Shown here piece by piece: positions 26,793 to 36,462 of a stretch of DNA of 64,000 nt; position 1 is the stretch's first letter, and each line of letters begins with the position of its first letter. Under the pieces are notes generated by a model that saw only the letters and a list, made by a program, of their open reading frames with translations, searched no databases and was not told the origin of the DNA. The position numbers were made by a program, and so were the translations under genes. Source of the stretch: Sphaerotilus uruguayifluvii (GTDB taxonomy: Bacteria; Pseudomonadota; Gammaproteobacteria; Burkholderiales; Burkholderiaceae_C); NCBI RefSeq assembly GCF_013294065.1, contig NZ_JABSNM010000002.1:310001-374000 (forward strand), given 5' to 3'.

Positions 26793-27332
26793 TCAGTCCG
26801 CGATCGGCGTGACGGTGAACACGCAGTGCGCGTGGCCTTCGGCGGCGCACTGGGTTTCCTCGCTGTGGGTCTTCCAGGTCTGGCCGGTGGCCTGGCCGAC
26901 CCAGTCCATCGCGCCGGAGAACCAGCCGGCGAACAGGTAGCAGACCTTGTCCTGGCTCACCGGCACGCCGGCGATGCCCTGGGCCAGCACGAAGACCGAG
27001 TGCTCCAGCCGGATGCGGGCGTGGCCTGTGGTGGCATCCACCTCGTCGAACGAGAACAGCCCCCAGCCGCGCTGCGACAGGCGCTTGAGGTAGTGCTCGT
27101 AGACCGCCAGGCCCTGCAGGCCGTGCGTCTTGCTCTCCTGCTCGCACCAGAAGTAGGCCGAGCGGTGGCCGGCCTTGTAGAGGCTCGCGGCGTAGGTCTC
27201 GCGGCCGATGGCAGCTTCGGCCTCGACATGGTTGTTGACGAAGAAGTGGCGGGGCACGTAGATCATCGGCAGACCGTCGGTGGTCCAGATGCCGGTGGTT
27301 TCGTCGACGGAGATGGGCAGTTGCGGTTGCAT
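26793..27332 (-). CDS. V4R-domain protein of the betaine catabolic operon
   Basis: 179 residues. The C-terminal two thirds form a 4-vinyl reductase (V4R)-type domain: an LFSFDEVDATTGHARIRLEHS strand pair, then LFAGWFSGAMDWV, and ETQCAAEGHAHCVFTV with two Cys and a His that could bind zinc or a small ligand. Proteins of this kind are encoded beside dgcA in Pseudomonas and other betaine degraders, with no established function. V4R domains usually bind small molecules, so a sensor or chaperone role for the pathway is possible. It sits between the dipeptidase-like gene (26 nt) and dgcA (55 nt). Confidence 0.72.
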   Translation of the reverse strand: MQPQLPISVDETTGIWTTDGLPMIYVPRHFFVNNHVEAEAAIGRETYAASLYKAGHRSAYFWCEQESKTHGLQGLAVYEHYLKRLSQRGWGLFSFDEVDATTGHARIRLEHSVFVLAQGIAGVPVSQDKVCYLFAGWFSGAMDWVGQATGQTWKTHSEETQCAAEGHAHCVFTVTPIAD

Positions 27333-27358
27333 GGTCGTGTGCTCCTGTGGTGCGGCGC

Positions 27359-28330
<972 letters not shown>

Positions 28331-28368
28331 GGCGTGCGTCCTTCGGAAGTCGGGCAAGAGGCCGGGGC

Positions 28369-29649
28369 TCAGAGTTCGGGGTAGATGGGGAAGCGGCTCA
28401 TCAGCGTCTGGACCTGCTCGCGCACCAGCATCTCGACCTGCGCGTCGCCCTCGGGGCTGCGGCGCAGCGCCTGCATCACGTCCAGGATCAGGCGGCCCAC
28501 CTCGCGGCAGTCGCTCTCCTTCAGGCCGCGGGTGGTGATGGCGGCGGTGCCGACGCGGATGCCCGAGGTGACGGTGGGCTTCTCGGTGTCGAAGGGAATG
28601 CCGTTCTTGTTGCAGGTGATGCCGGCACGCTCCAGCGCGACTTCCGTCTGGTTGCCCTTCAGGCCCAGCGGGCGCAGGTCGACCAGCAGCAGGTGGTTGT
28701 CGGTGCCGCCGGTGACCAGGTCCAGGCCACCCTCGCGCAGCGTCTCGCCCAGCGCGCGGGCATTGGCCACCACCTGGCGGGCGTAGTCCTGGAAGGCCGG
28801 CTGCAGCGCCTCGCCGAAGGCCACCGCCTTGGCGGCGATCACATGCATCAGCGGCCCGCCCTGGGCGCCAGGGAACACGGCCGAGTTGATCTTCTTGGCG
28901 ATCTCCTCGTCGTTGGTGAGGATCACGCCGCCGCGCGGGCCGCGCAGCGTCTTGTGCGTGGTGCTGGTGGTCACATGGGCGTGCGGCACCGGGCTGGGGT
29001 AGACGCCCGCGGCCACCAGGCCGGCCACATGCGCCATGTCCACCATCAGCAGCGCGCCCACCTCGTCGGCGATGGCGCGGAAGCGTGCCCAGTCGATGAC
29101 GCGCGGATAGGCCGAGAAGCCGGCGATGAGGAGCTTGGGGCGGTGCTCGCGCGCCAGGCGGGCGACCTCGTCGTAGTCGATCAGGCTGTCGCTCTCGCGC
29201 ACGCCGTACTGCACCGCGTTGAACCACTTGCCCGAGAGCGCCGGCCGGGCGCCGTGCGTCAGGTGGCCGCCGGCGGAGAGCGCCATGCCCAGCACCGTGT
29301 CGCCCGGCTTGACCAGGGCCAGCATCACCGCGGTGTTGGCCTGCGCGCCGGAGTGCGGCTGCACGTTGGCGAAGCGCGCGCCGAAGAGCTGGCACAGCCG
29401 CTCGATCGCCAGCGCCTCGACCACGTCGGCCTGCTCGCAGCCGCCGTAGTAGCGCTTGCCCGGATAGCCCTCGGCGTACTTGTTGGTGAACACCGAGCCT
29501 TGCGCCTGCAGCACCGCGCGGGAGACGATGTTCTCGGAGGCGATCAGCTCGATCTGGCTCTGCTGGCGGTGGAGCTCGCGGTCGATCGAGCGGGCGATCT
29601 GCGCATCGGCCTGGGCCAGCGGGGCGGCGAAGAAGTCGGCAGTGTTCAT
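28369..29649 (-). CDS. glyA: Serine hydroxymethyltransferase
   Basis: 426 residues, of normal SHMT length. The PLP-lysine block is [48 protein letters not shown] and [19 protein letters not shown] are conserved family blocks. It joins glycine, the end product of betaine and sarcosine demethylation, with methylene-THF to give serine, which SdaA can then deaminate. As first gene of the dgc operon it is probably a catabolic paralogue, like glyA1 of Pseudomonas. Its upstream region has a near-match to the shared dyad and the CGAAGAATG box at the same spacing as the gbcA and soxB promoters. Confidence 0.95.
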   Translation of the reverse strand: MNTADFFAAPLAQADAQIARSIDRELHRQQSQIELIASENIVSRAVLQAQGSVFTNKYAEGYPGKRYYGGCEQADVVEALAIERLCQLFGARFANVQPHSGAQANTAVMLALVKPGDTVLGMALSAGGHLTHGARPALSGKWFNAVQYGVRESDSLIDYDEVARLAREHRPKLLIAGFSAYPRVIDWARFRAIADEVGALLMVDMAHVAGLVAAGVYPSPVPHAHVTTSTTHKTLRGPRGGVILTNDEEIAKKINSAVFPGAQGGPLMHVIAAKAVAFGEALQPAFQDYARQVVANARALGETLREGGLDLVTGGTDNHLLLVDLRPLGLKGNQTEVALERAGITCNKNGIPFDTEKPTVTSGIRVGTAAITTRGLKESDCREVGRLILDVMQALRRSPEGDAQVEMLVREQVQTLMSRFPIYPEL

Positions 29650-29679
29650 GGCGTCGTGGGGAGGCGGTCTCGGATGGCC

Positions 29680-29689
29680 TCATTCTTCG
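29680..29689 (-). promoter_or_regulatory. glyA promoter box
   Basis: On the minus strand this reads CGAAGAATGA, containing AAGAAT as a plausible -10 hexamer. It starts 31 nt before the glyA ATG. An adjoining block (29681-29702) matches the soxB leader at 19 of 22 positions. It lies exactly 40 nt from the dyad at 29730-29745. Confidence 0.5.
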
Positions 29690-29729
29690 AGCCCGACGCC
29701 GGTGCGGCTTGTGCGCCGCGGACACGCAT

Positions 29730-29745
29730 TTGCCCAAAACCGACA
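29730..29745 (-). promoter_or_regulatory. Operator-like dyad upstream of glyA
   Basis: TTGCCCA-N4-CGACA matches TTGTCCG-N4-CGACA at 10 of 12 defined positions. The gap to the glyA promoter box is exactly 40 nt, as at gbcA and soxB. It is proposed as an activator site for a GlxA-type regulator. Confidence 0.45.
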
Positions 29746-29766
29746 TCGCGACATCCCGCGCGCCGA

Positions 29767-29782
29767 TGTCGCCTGCAGACAA
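29767..29782 (+). promoter_or_regulatory. Operator-like dyad upstream of gbcA
   Basis: TGTCG-N4-CAGACAA is the reverse complement of the TTGTCYG-N4-CGACA dyad. On the minus strand, 20 of 22 bases around it match the site upstream of choX (37498-37513). It is followed after exactly 40 nt by CGAACAATGG (29823-29832), a plausible -10 region. gbcA starts at 29898. This is a strong candidate GbdR site. Confidence 0.6.
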
Positions 29783-29822
29783 ATCCGTGTCCGTCACATG
29801 CAAGGTCGCCGGGGCGGCTGAC

Positions 29823-29832
29823 CGAACAATGG
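29823..29832 (+). promoter_or_regulatory. gbcA promoter box
   Basis: CGAACAATGG contains AACAAT as a plausible -10 hexamer and resembles the boxes CGAAGAATGA of glyA and CGAAGAATGG of soxB. It lies exactly 40 nt downstream of the dyad at 29767-29782. Confidence 0.45.
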
Positions 29833-29897
29833 CCTCGACGACCTGCAGCCTTTCCGCATCACGACCGCGTTCCGACCGCGCTCCGAGGACCTCCGCC

Positions 29898-31193
29898 ATG
29901 ACGACCACGACCGCCCCCGTCACCCTGCACCCCCGCGCCGGCCGAGCCGACGCGATGCTCGCCACGCTGCTCGAGCGCCGCCGGCCCGGCCACAGCCTCG
30001 AAGCCCCGTTCTACCTGAGCGAGGAGATCTTCCAGGCCGACCTGGAGCACATCTTCCGCCGCCACTGGATCTTCGTCGGCGTGGCGCCGCAGGTGCCCGA
30101 GCCGGGCGACTACCTCACCGTCGACATCGGTGCCGACTCGGTGCTGATCGTGCGCGACGACGACATGCAGCTGCGCGCCTTCCACAACGTCTGCCGCCAC
30201 CGCGGCTCCAAGCTGTGCGACGAGCACCAGGGCAGCCTGGGCAACATCGTCTGCCCCTATCACCAGTGGACCTACGACCTGGAAGGCCGGTTGATCCACG
30301 CCGACCACATGGGCGAGACCTTCCTGCGCGAGCAGCACCATCTGCACAAGGTGCACCTGCGCGACCTGGAGGGCCTGATCTTCATCTGCCTGGCCGACGA
30401 GCCGCCGGCCGACTTCGAGGAAGTGGCCGCGCGCATGCGCCCCTACCTGGCGCCGCACAAGCTGTCCGAGTGCAAGGTCGCCGCCCAGGTCGAGATCCTG
30501 GAGCAGGGCAACTGGAAGCTGACGATGGAGAACAACCGCGAGTGCTACCACTGCGTGGGCAACCATCCGGAGCTGACCATCTCGCTGTACGAGCACGGCT
30601 TCGGCGCCCAGCCGGGTCCGCAGAACGCCGAGGGCATCGCGCAGTTCGAGCAGATCGTCAAGGACAGCCACGCCCGCTGGGAGGCGATGGGCCTGCCCAG
30701 CGCCCGCATCGAGGAGCTCGACACCCGCGTCACCGGCTTCCGCACCCAGCGCCTGCCGCTGGACCGCGCCGGCGAGTCGCAGACGATGAACACCGAAGTC
30801 GCCTGCAAGAAGCTGCTGGCCGACTTCACCGAGAAGTCGCTCGGCGGCCTGTCGTTCTGGACGCAGCCCAACTCCTGGCACCACTTCATGAGCGACCATG
30901 TGGTGAGCTTCTCGGTGATTCCGCTGAGCGCGGGCCGCACGCTGGTGCGCACCACCTGGTGCGTGCACAAGGACGCGGTCGAGGGCGTGGACTACACCGT
31001 CGAGAACCTGACCTCGGTCTGGAACGCCACCAACGACCAGGACCGCCGCCTGGTCGAGTTCTCCCAGGCCGGCGTCGCCAGCAGCGCCTATGCGCCGGGT
31101 CCCTATTCGCCGTTCACCGAAGGTCTGGTAGAAGCCTTCTGCGTCTGGTACGTCGATCGCATGCGCGCTGCCCTCGGGTCGGGCCCGCGCTGA
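29898..31193 (+). CDS. gbcA: Glycine betaine monooxygenase, Rieske oxygenase subunit
   Basis: 431 residues. The Rieske [2Fe-2S] ligands are Cys99, His101, Cys119 and His122 (CRHRGSKLC, then CPYHQW). The mononuclear iron region is ENNRECYHCVGNHPEL (about 214-229). This matches GbcA, which with GbcB hydroxylates a methyl group of glycine betaine, giving dimethylglycine and formaldehyde. It is transcribed divergently from glyA. The reductase gene follows 44 nt downstream. The ATG at 29898 follows AGGACCTCCGCC. Confidence 0.93.
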   Translation: MTTTTAPVTLHPRAGRADAMLATLLERRRPGHSLEAPFYLSEEIFQADLEHIFRRHWIFVGVAPQVPEPGDYLTVDIGADSVLIVRDDDMQLRAFHNVCRHRGSKLCDEHQGSLGNIVCPYHQWTYDLEGRLIHADHMGETFLREQHHLHKVHLRDLEGLIFICLADEPPADFEEVAARMRPYLAPHKLSECKVAAQVEILEQGNWKLTMENNRECYHCVGNHPELTISLYEHGFGAQPGPQNAEGIAQFEQIVKDSHARWEAMGLPSARIEELDTRVTGFRTQRLPLDRAGESQTMNTEVACKKLLADFTEKSLGGLSFWTQPNSWHHFMSDHVVSFSVIPLSAGRTLVRTTWCVHKDAVEGVDYTVENLTSVWNATNDQDRRLVEFSQAGVASSAYAPGPYSPFTEGLVEAFCVWYVDRMRAALGSGPR

Positions 31194-31237
31194 GGCGCTG
31201 CCTGGGCACGTTCATTGCTAATGCCACGATCCGACCC

Positions 31238-32359
31238 ATGAATGCCATCTATCCCGATCTGGCCGATGCGCCCGCCCCCGTCTGGGAGGCGGACGACGAG
31301 GTCTTCGTCTGCCTGCGGGTGATCGACGAGACCCCGGACGTGCGCACCTTCGTGCTGCGCCTGAACGACGGCGACCGCAGCTTCCGCTACCGTCCCGGCC
31401 AGTTCGTCACCCTGGCGCTGGACATCGACGGCGAGCGCGTGATGCGCTGCTACACCCTGAGCTCCAGCCCGACGCGGCCCGGCACGGTGGCCATCACCGT
31501 CAAGCGCGTGCCCGGCGGGCGGGTGTCGAACTGGCTGCACGACCACCTGCGCCCGGGCGACCGGATCGCCGTCACCGGCCCGGCCGGGCAGTTCTGCTTT
31601 CCGTCCGGACCGGTGAGCGCCCCGGCGCGCGGCCAGCTCTACCTGTCGGGCGGCAGCGGCATCACGCCGCTGATGTCGATGTCGCGGGCCTGGGCCGATC
31701 TCGGCCTGGACGCGGACGTGCGCTTCGTCCATGCCGCGCGCACGCCGCAGGACGTCGTCTTCGCCGACGAGATCGCGCTGCTGGCGCGGCTGCTGCCGCG
31801 CTGGCGCGCCAGCGTGATCTGCGAAAGCGCCGGCAGCACGCCCGGCTACAGCGGCCTGACCGGGCGGCTGTCGCTGCCGCTGCTGCGCTCGCAGGTGCCC
31901 GACCTGCTCGAGCGCGAGGTCTGGTGCTGCGGCCCGGCGCCCTTCATGGCGGCGGTGCGCGCGATGCTGATGGACGCCGGCTTCGACATGAGCCGCTACC
32001 ACGAGGAAAGCTTCAGCTTCGAGGCGCCGGCCACCGCCGAGCCGGTGCCCGAGGTCGCCGACGCGGCGCCGGGCGCGGCCGACGGAGCCGAGCCCGCCCC
32101 GCGCTTCACGGTCACGCTCAAGCGCGGCGAACGCTTCGAGTGCGGTCCGGACGAGACGCTGCTGGAGGCGGCGCGCCGCGCCGGCCTGCGCTGGCCCTTC
32201 AGCTGCTCGAGCGGCGTCTGCGGCACCTGCCGCACGCGGCGCCTCTCCGGCGAGGTGCAGATGAGCCAGGGCGGCGGCCTGCGCCCGCGCGAGGTCGCGC
32301 AGGGCTGGATGCTGCCGTGCTGCAGCCGTCCGCTCGGCGACCTGGAGCTCGACCGATGA
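31238..32359 (+). CDS. gbcB: Glycine betaine monooxygenase, ferredoxin reductase subunit
   Basis: 373 residues. An FNR-like FAD domain (RCYTLSSSP) and an NAD(P)H domain (YLSGGSGITPLMSM, then CGPAPFM) cover about 1-260. A variable Ala/Pro/Glu linker follows. The C-terminal plant-type ferredoxin is CSSGVCGTCRTRRLSGEV...CC, at about 328-360. The layout reductase then ferredoxin is that of GbcB, which supplies electrons to the Rieske protein GbcA. The stop codon overlaps an alternative ATG of the next gene. Confidence 0.92.
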   Translation: MNAIYPDLADAPAPVWEADDEVFVCLRVIDETPDVRTFVLRLNDGDRSFRYRPGQFVTLALDIDGERVMRCYTLSSSPTRPGTVAITVKRVPGGRVSNWLHDHLRPGDRIAVTGPAGQFCFPSGPVSAPARGQLYLSGGSGITPLMSMSRAWADLGLDADVRFVHAARTPQDVVFADEIALLARLLPRWRASVICESAGSTPGYSGLTGRLSLPLLRSQVPDLLEREVWCCGPAPFMAAVRAMLMDAGFDMSRYHEESFSFEAPATAEPVPEVADAAPGAADGAEPAPRFTVTLKRGERFECGPDETLLEAARRAGLRWPFSCSSGVCGTCRTRRLSGEVQMSQGGGLRPREVAQGWMLPCCSRPLGDLELDR

Positions 32360-32415
32360 CCTCTTCCCTCTCCTCCCCCCCCTCCACGATCTCCACGACA
32401 GCCCGGGAGCCGCGC

Positions 32416-33453
32416 ATGTCCAGACCCAAGATCCAGATCCGCGACCTGACGAAGATCTTCGGCCCGAAGCCGGAGGCCGCGCTGAAGCTGCTCAGCCAGG
32501 GCCTGTCCAAGGACGAGATCTTCCAGCGCACCGGCCAGGTGGTCGGCGTCAACAAGGTCGGCTTCGACGTGCAGGCCGGCGACATCTACGTGCTGATGGG
32601 CCTGTCGGGCTCGGGCAAGTCGACGCTGATCCGGCTGATCAACCGCCTGGTCGAGCCGACCTCCGGCTCCATCGTCGTCGACGGCGACGATGTCGCGCGC
32701 ATGCCGCAGCCGGACCTGATGCGCTGGCGGCGCAAGCGCATCGCGATGGTCTTCCAGAGCTTCGCGCTGATGCCGCACCGCACGGTGCAGGACAACGTCG
32801 CCTTCGGCCTGGAGGTCGCCGGCGAGAATCCGAAGCTCTACCGCGACAAGGTGATGCAGGCGCTCGAGCAGGTCGGCCTGAAGGCCTATGCGGGCAAGTA
32901 CCCGCGCCAGCTCTCCGGCGGCATGCAGCAGCGCGTCGGCCTGGCGCGCGCGCTGGCGGTCGACCCCGACATCCTGCTGATGGACGAGGCCTTCTCGGCG
33001 CTGGACCCGCTCAAGCGCACCGAGATGCAGGACCTGATGCTGCAGCTGCAGCGCGAGCACCGCCGCACCATCGTCTTCGTCTCGCACGACCTGGAGGAGG
33101 CCCTGAAGATCGGCTCGCGCATCGCCATCATGGAAGGCGGCAACCTGGTCCAGGAAGGCTCGCCGCACGAGATCGTCACCAGCCCCGCCAACGACTATGT
33201 GCGCCGCTTCTTCAAGGGCGTCGACACCTCGCGCTACCTGACCGCCGCCGACCTGGTCGACCGCACCGTCGTGCCGTTCCCGGCGGGCGGCGCCGGCCGG
33301 CTGCGCGCGACCACCACCCTGCCCGAGACGCTCGACACCGTGCTCGGCCTGGACCAGCCCGTCAGCGTCTTCGACGACGCAGAACGCCTTGTCGGCTGCA
33401 TCACTCCCCGCAGCCTCCTCCTCAAGATCGCGAGCACCCGACATGCCAGCTGA
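32416..33453 (+). CDS. choV: Quaternary-amine ABC transporter ATP-binding protein, ChoV/ProV-like
   Basis: 345 residues from the ATG at 32416, which has GGGAG 7 nt upstream; an ATG at 32356 overlapping gbcB would add a Ser/Thr/Pro-rich tail of 20 residues and is less likely. Walker A is GLSGSGKST, the signature is [15 protein letters not shown], and Walker B is [13 protein letters not shown]. The N-terminal [25 protein letters not shown] segment is typical of ProV/OpuAA/ChoV ATPases. The C-terminus is a short CBS-like remnant. It energises uptake of choline or betaine through the permease encoded immediately after it (11-nt overlap). Confidence 0.85.
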   Translation: MSRPKIQIRDLTKIFGPKPEAALKLLSQGLSKDEIFQRTGQVVGVNKVGFDVQAGDIYVLMGLSGSGKSTLIRLINRLVEPTSGSIVVDGDDVARMPQPDLMRWRRKRIAMVFQSFALMPHRTVQDNVAFGLEVAGENPKLYRDKVMQALEQVGLKAYAGKYPRQLSGGMQQRVGLARALAVDPDILLMDEAFSALDPLKRTEMQDLMLQLQREHRRTIVFVSHDLEEALKIGSRIAIMEGGNLVQEGSPHEIVTSPANDYVRRFFKGVDTSRYLTAADLVDRTVVPFPAGGAGRLRATTTLPETLDTVLGLDQPVSVFDDAERLVGCITPRSLLLKIASTRHAS

Positions 33454-34312
33454 TTTCCTGCAAGACCTGATCGGCGAGGGCAAGAACCTGCTGCCGCTGG
33501 GCGCCCTGGTCAACGACGCCGTCAAGCTGCTGCTCGAGCAGGGCGGCGGCCTCTTCGACGTGATCGGCGCGCTGGTCGAGGGCTTTTCCAGCCACATCGA
33601 GGCCGTGCTGCTGGCCATTCCGTCCTGGCTGGTGATGATCGCGGTGATGGCGCTGGGCGTGTGGCGGCTGAACTGGCGCTTCGGCCTGTTCGCGCTGGCC
33701 AGCCTGCTGGTGATCCGCATCACCGGCTTCTGGGACCAGACGGCGGTGACGCTGGCCCTGGTGTTCTCGGCCACGCTGATCAGCATCGTCGTGGGCGTGC
33801 CGCTGGGCATCCTGAGCGCGCGCAGCGACCGCTTCAACGCGCTGCTGCGCCCGGTGCTGGACTTCATGCAGACGATGCCCGCCTTCGTCTACCTGATCCC
33901 GGCGGCGATGCTCTTCGGCCTGGGCCGGGTGCCGGGCATCCTGGCCACCGTCGTGTTCGCGATGCCGCCGGTGGTGCGCCTGACCGCGCTGGGCATCCGC
34001 CAGGTCAGCAGCGAGCAGGTCGAGGCCGGCCAGGCCTTCGGCTGCACCTCGATGCAGCTGCTGTGGAAGGTGCAGCTGCCGATCGCGCTGCCCACGCTGA
34101 TGGCGGGCGTCAACCAGACCATCATGATGGCGCTCTCGATGGTCATCATCGCCTCGATGGTCGGCGCCGGCGGCCTGGGCAACGAGGTGCTCTCCAGCAT
34201 CCAGCGCCTGGACATCGGCCTGGGCTTCGAGAGCGGCCTGTCGGTGGTGCTGCTGGCCATCATCCTCGACCGCCTGACCGAGAGCTTCGGGGCGCGGCAG
34301 CAGGAGAGCTGA
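33443..34312 (+). CDS. choW: Quaternary-amine ABC transporter permease, ChoW/ProW-like
   Basis: 289 residues with about six to seven hydrophobic segments. The permease EAA-type loop reads EQVEAGQAFGCTSMQLLWKVQLPIALP. Conserved LDFMQTMPAFVYLIPAAMLFGLG and MVIIASMVGAGGLGNEV are typical of ProW/OpuAB/ChoW. It acts in the inner membrane with ChoV and a periplasmic binding protein. No binding-protein gene follows directly; the best candidate (36463-37413) is on the other strand beyond an AAA-ATPase-like gene. Confidence 0.87.
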   Translation: MPADFLQDLIGEGKNLLPLGALVNDAVKLLLEQGGGLFDVIGALVEGFSSHIEAVLLAIPSWLVMIAVMALGVWRLNWRFGLFALASLLVIRITGFWDQTAVTLALVFSATLISIVVGVPLGILSARSDRFNALLRPVLDFMQTMPAFVYLIPAAMLFGLGRVPGILATVVFAMPPVVRLTALGIRQVSSEQVEAGQAFGCTSMQLLWKVQLPIALPTLMAGVNQTIMMALSMVIIASMVGAGGLGNEVLSSIQRLDIGLGFESGLSVVLLAIILDRLTESFGARQQES

Positions 34313-34351
34313 GCGGCCGTCCGGTCATCCCGGCGTGGCTACACTGGTTCC

Positions 34352-35926
34352 ATGAGCCACGCCGTCTCCGCACTGCCCCGCAAGAAGCTGCCCCTCGGCA
34401 TCCAGACCCTGGCCAAGCTGCGCGAGGAAGGCTGCTACTACGTCGACAAGTCGGGCCTGGCGATCGACCTGATCGCGTCGGGCTCGTACTTCTTCCTGAG
34501 CCGCCCCCGGCGCTTCGGCAAGAGCCTGCTGGTGGACACCTTCAAGGAACTGTTCGAGGGCAACCGGGCGCTGTTCGAGGGGCTGGCGGCCGAATCGCGC
34601 TGGGACTGGTCGCAGCGCCATCCGGTCATCCGCATCAGCTTTTCCGACGGCATGCTGCAGAGCCGGGCCGAGCTGGACGCGCGCATTCACGAGATCCTGC
34701 AGGACAACGAGGTCGCGCTGGGCGTGCAATGCGAGCGCCGCACGGTCGACGGCCGCTTTGCCGAACTCATCCGGCGGGTGCACGAGCGCCACGGCGCGCC
34801 GGTCGCGGTGCTGGTCGACGAGTACGACAAGCCGATCCTGGACAACCTCACCGAACCGGCCCGGGCCGCCGAGATGCGCGACGGGCTGCGCAACCTGTAT
34901 TCGGTGCTCAAGGGCGCGGATCCGCACCTGAAGTTCGTGTTCCTGACCGGCGTGTCCAAGTTCAGCAAGGTGAGCCTCTTTTCGGGGCTGAACAACCTGC
35001 ACGACATCACGCTGGACGCGCGCTGGGGCGCGCTGTGCGGCTACACCGACGCCGACCTCGACACCGTGTTCGCGCCGGAGCTGCCCGGGCTGGACCGCGA
35101 CGAGATCCGGCGCTGGTACAACGGCTACAACTGGCTGGGCGTGGGCGTCTACAACCCCTTCGACGTGCTGCTGCTGTTCGACAGCCGGCAGTTCAAGGCG
35201 CACTGGTTCGACACCGGCACGCCCACCTTCCTGGTCAGGCTGCTGGCCGAGCAGTCGTGGTTCACGCCCGATCTGGCGCGGCTGCAGGCCGACGAGATGG
35301 AGCTGATGAGCTTCGAGGTGGAGCAGATCGGCGCGGTGGCGCTGCTGTTCCAGGCCGGCTACCTGAGCGTGCATGCGGCCGAGGAGACCGAGACGCGCGA
35401 GCTGATCTACACGCTGGGCTATCCGAACCGGGAGGTGGAGATGAGCCTGAACCGGGTGCTGCTGCCCGGCTACGGCGTGCCGATGCGGGCTGCCTCGCTG
35501 CAGCGCCAGGCGCTGATGAGGGCATTGCGCGAGCGCGACGGGCTGGGCATGGAGACGGCGCTGCGGGCGCTGTTCGCCAGCATCCCGAGCGACTGGTATC
35601 GCAGGAACCCGCTGGCGGGCTTCGAGGGCCACTACGCCAGCGTGTTCTACAGCCACCTGGCCGGGCTGGGACTGGACCTGCAGGTCGAGGACGCGACCAG
35701 CCACGGCCGCATCGACCTGACGCTGCGCCTGGGCGCACAGGTCTTCCTGTTCGAATTCAAGGTGGTGGCCGGCGCCCCCGAAGGCCACGCGCTGCAGCAG
35801 ATCCGCGACCGGGGCTACGCCGAGAAATACCTGGGCCGCGGCGTCACCGTGCACCTGATCGGCATCGAGTTCAGCCGCACGGCGCGCAATGTCGTCGGGT
35901 TCGAGATCGAGACGCTGCAGGGGTGA
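34352..35926 (+). CDS. AAA-ATPase-like protein with C-terminal PD-(D/E)XK nuclease fold (DUF1703 type)
   Basis: 524 residues. The N-terminal AAA-ATPase-like domain starts YYVDKSGLAIDLI and has the loop LSRPRRFGKSLL as Walker A and LVDEYDKPIL as Walker B. The C-terminal domain ends in a PD-(D/E)XK-like core: GRIDLTLRLGAQVFLFEFKV, then QQIRDRGYAEKY. Such genes occur in many copies in some genomes and behave as mobile or defence-like accessory genes of unknown role. It stands 39 nt after choW but appears unrelated to transport. A GC-rich inverted repeat lies about 40 nt downstream. Confidence 0.8.
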   Translation: MSHAVSALPRKKLPLGIQTLAKLREEGCYYVDKSGLAIDLIASGSYFFLSRPRRFGKSLLVDTFKELFEGNRALFEGLAAESRWDWSQRHPVIRISFSDGMLQSRAELDARIHEILQDNEVALGVQCERRTVDGRFAELIRRVHERHGAPVAVLVDEYDKPILDNLTEPARAAEMRDGLRNLYSVLKGADPHLKFVFLTGVSKFSKVSLFSGLNNLHDITLDARWGALCGYTDADLDTVFAPELPGLDRDEIRRWYNGYNWLGVGVYNPFDVLLLFDSRQFKAHWFDTGTPTFLVRLLAEQSWFTPDLARLQADEMELMSFEVEQIGAVALLFQAGYLSVHAAEETETRELIYTLGYPNREVEMSLNRVLLPGYGVPMRAASLQRQALMRALRERDGLGMETALRALFASIPSDWYRRNPLAGFEGHYASVFYSHLAGLGLDLQVEDATSHGRIDLTLRLGAQVFLFEFKVVAGAPEGHALQQIRDRGYAEKYLGRGVTVHLIGIEFSRTARNVVGFEIETLQG

Positions 35927-35964
35927 TCGGCAGATTTCCTATGTCGTGTCGTTGCTGCTCATGG

Positions 35965-35984
35965 ATCCTCGCCTTCGCGAGGAT
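35965..35984. repeat. REP-like inverted repeat downstream of the AAA-ATPase-like gene
   Basis: ATCCTCGC-CTTC-GCGAGGAT is a perfect 8-bp-arm hairpin in the context TGGATCCTCGCC...GAGGATGACGGG. This context resembles palindromic repeats scattered through many proteobacterial genomes. It may mark one edge of an inserted segment or act as a terminator. The gap 35927-36078 holds nothing else that I recognise. Confidence 0.45.
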
Positions 35985-36078
35985 GACGGGGGAGGGTTGC
36001 TGCAGTCGATCGTTGACGCGACACCCGATCGGATGGCGGCGCCGATGTGAGCCTGTTTGCTTCCCAGCCGCCCGCCCC

Positions 36079-36420
36079 TCAATGCCCCGCCCGCGAAAAC
36101 AGATTCAACACCAGCACCCCCGCCAGAATCAGCGTGATGCCGATGCCGCCGGCCAGGTCGATCTTCTGGCCGAACAGCACCCAGCCGGCCAGCGACACCA
36201 GCACGATGCCGGCGCCTGACCAGATCGCGTAGGCCAGGCCGACGGGCACGCTGCGCAGGGCCAGCGACAGGAAGTAGAAGGCGGTGGCGTAGCCGATGAC
36301 GACCACCGCGGTGGGCAGCGGGCGGCTCAGGCCGTCGGAGGCTTTCAGGCTGCTGGTGGCGACCACCTCGGCGAGGATGGCCACCAGCAGGTGTACATGG
36401 GCGGCGGACAGGGACAGCAT
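36079..36420 (-). CDS. Small multidrug resistance (SMR) family transporter
   Basis: 113 residues with four transmembrane helices. The first helix carries the essential glutamate in LVAILAEVVATSSLK, the EmrE/QacE-type signature. GLAYAIWSGAGIVLVSLAGW is the conserved third-helix region. SMR proteins export quaternary ammonium compounds in exchange for protons, and EmrE can also move betaine and choline. AGGAG precedes the start. The gene follows the choX-like gene by 42 nt on the same strand, so co-transcription with a choline-binding protein is likely. Confidence 0.88.
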   Translation of the reverse strand: MLSLSAAHVHLLVAILAEVVATSSLKASDGLSRPLPTAVVVIGYATAFYFLSLALRSVPVGLAYAIWSGAGIVLVSLAGWVLFGQKIDLAGGIGITLILAGVLVLNLFSRAGH

Positions 36421-36462
36421 CTCCAGGCTCCTGCAAGGAAAACAGCCCGGCGTGCGCCGGTG

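Noticed and set aside
29709-29724. TTGTGCG-N4-GGACA in the glyA-gbcA region
   Set aside because: Two mismatches and no fit to the 40-nt spacing; the copy at 29730-29745 fits the spacing exactly and was preferred.
29650-29897. Glycine riboswitch in front of glyA or gbcA
   Set aside because: I could not find the conserved glycine-aptamer core; the region is accounted for by dyads and promoter boxes.
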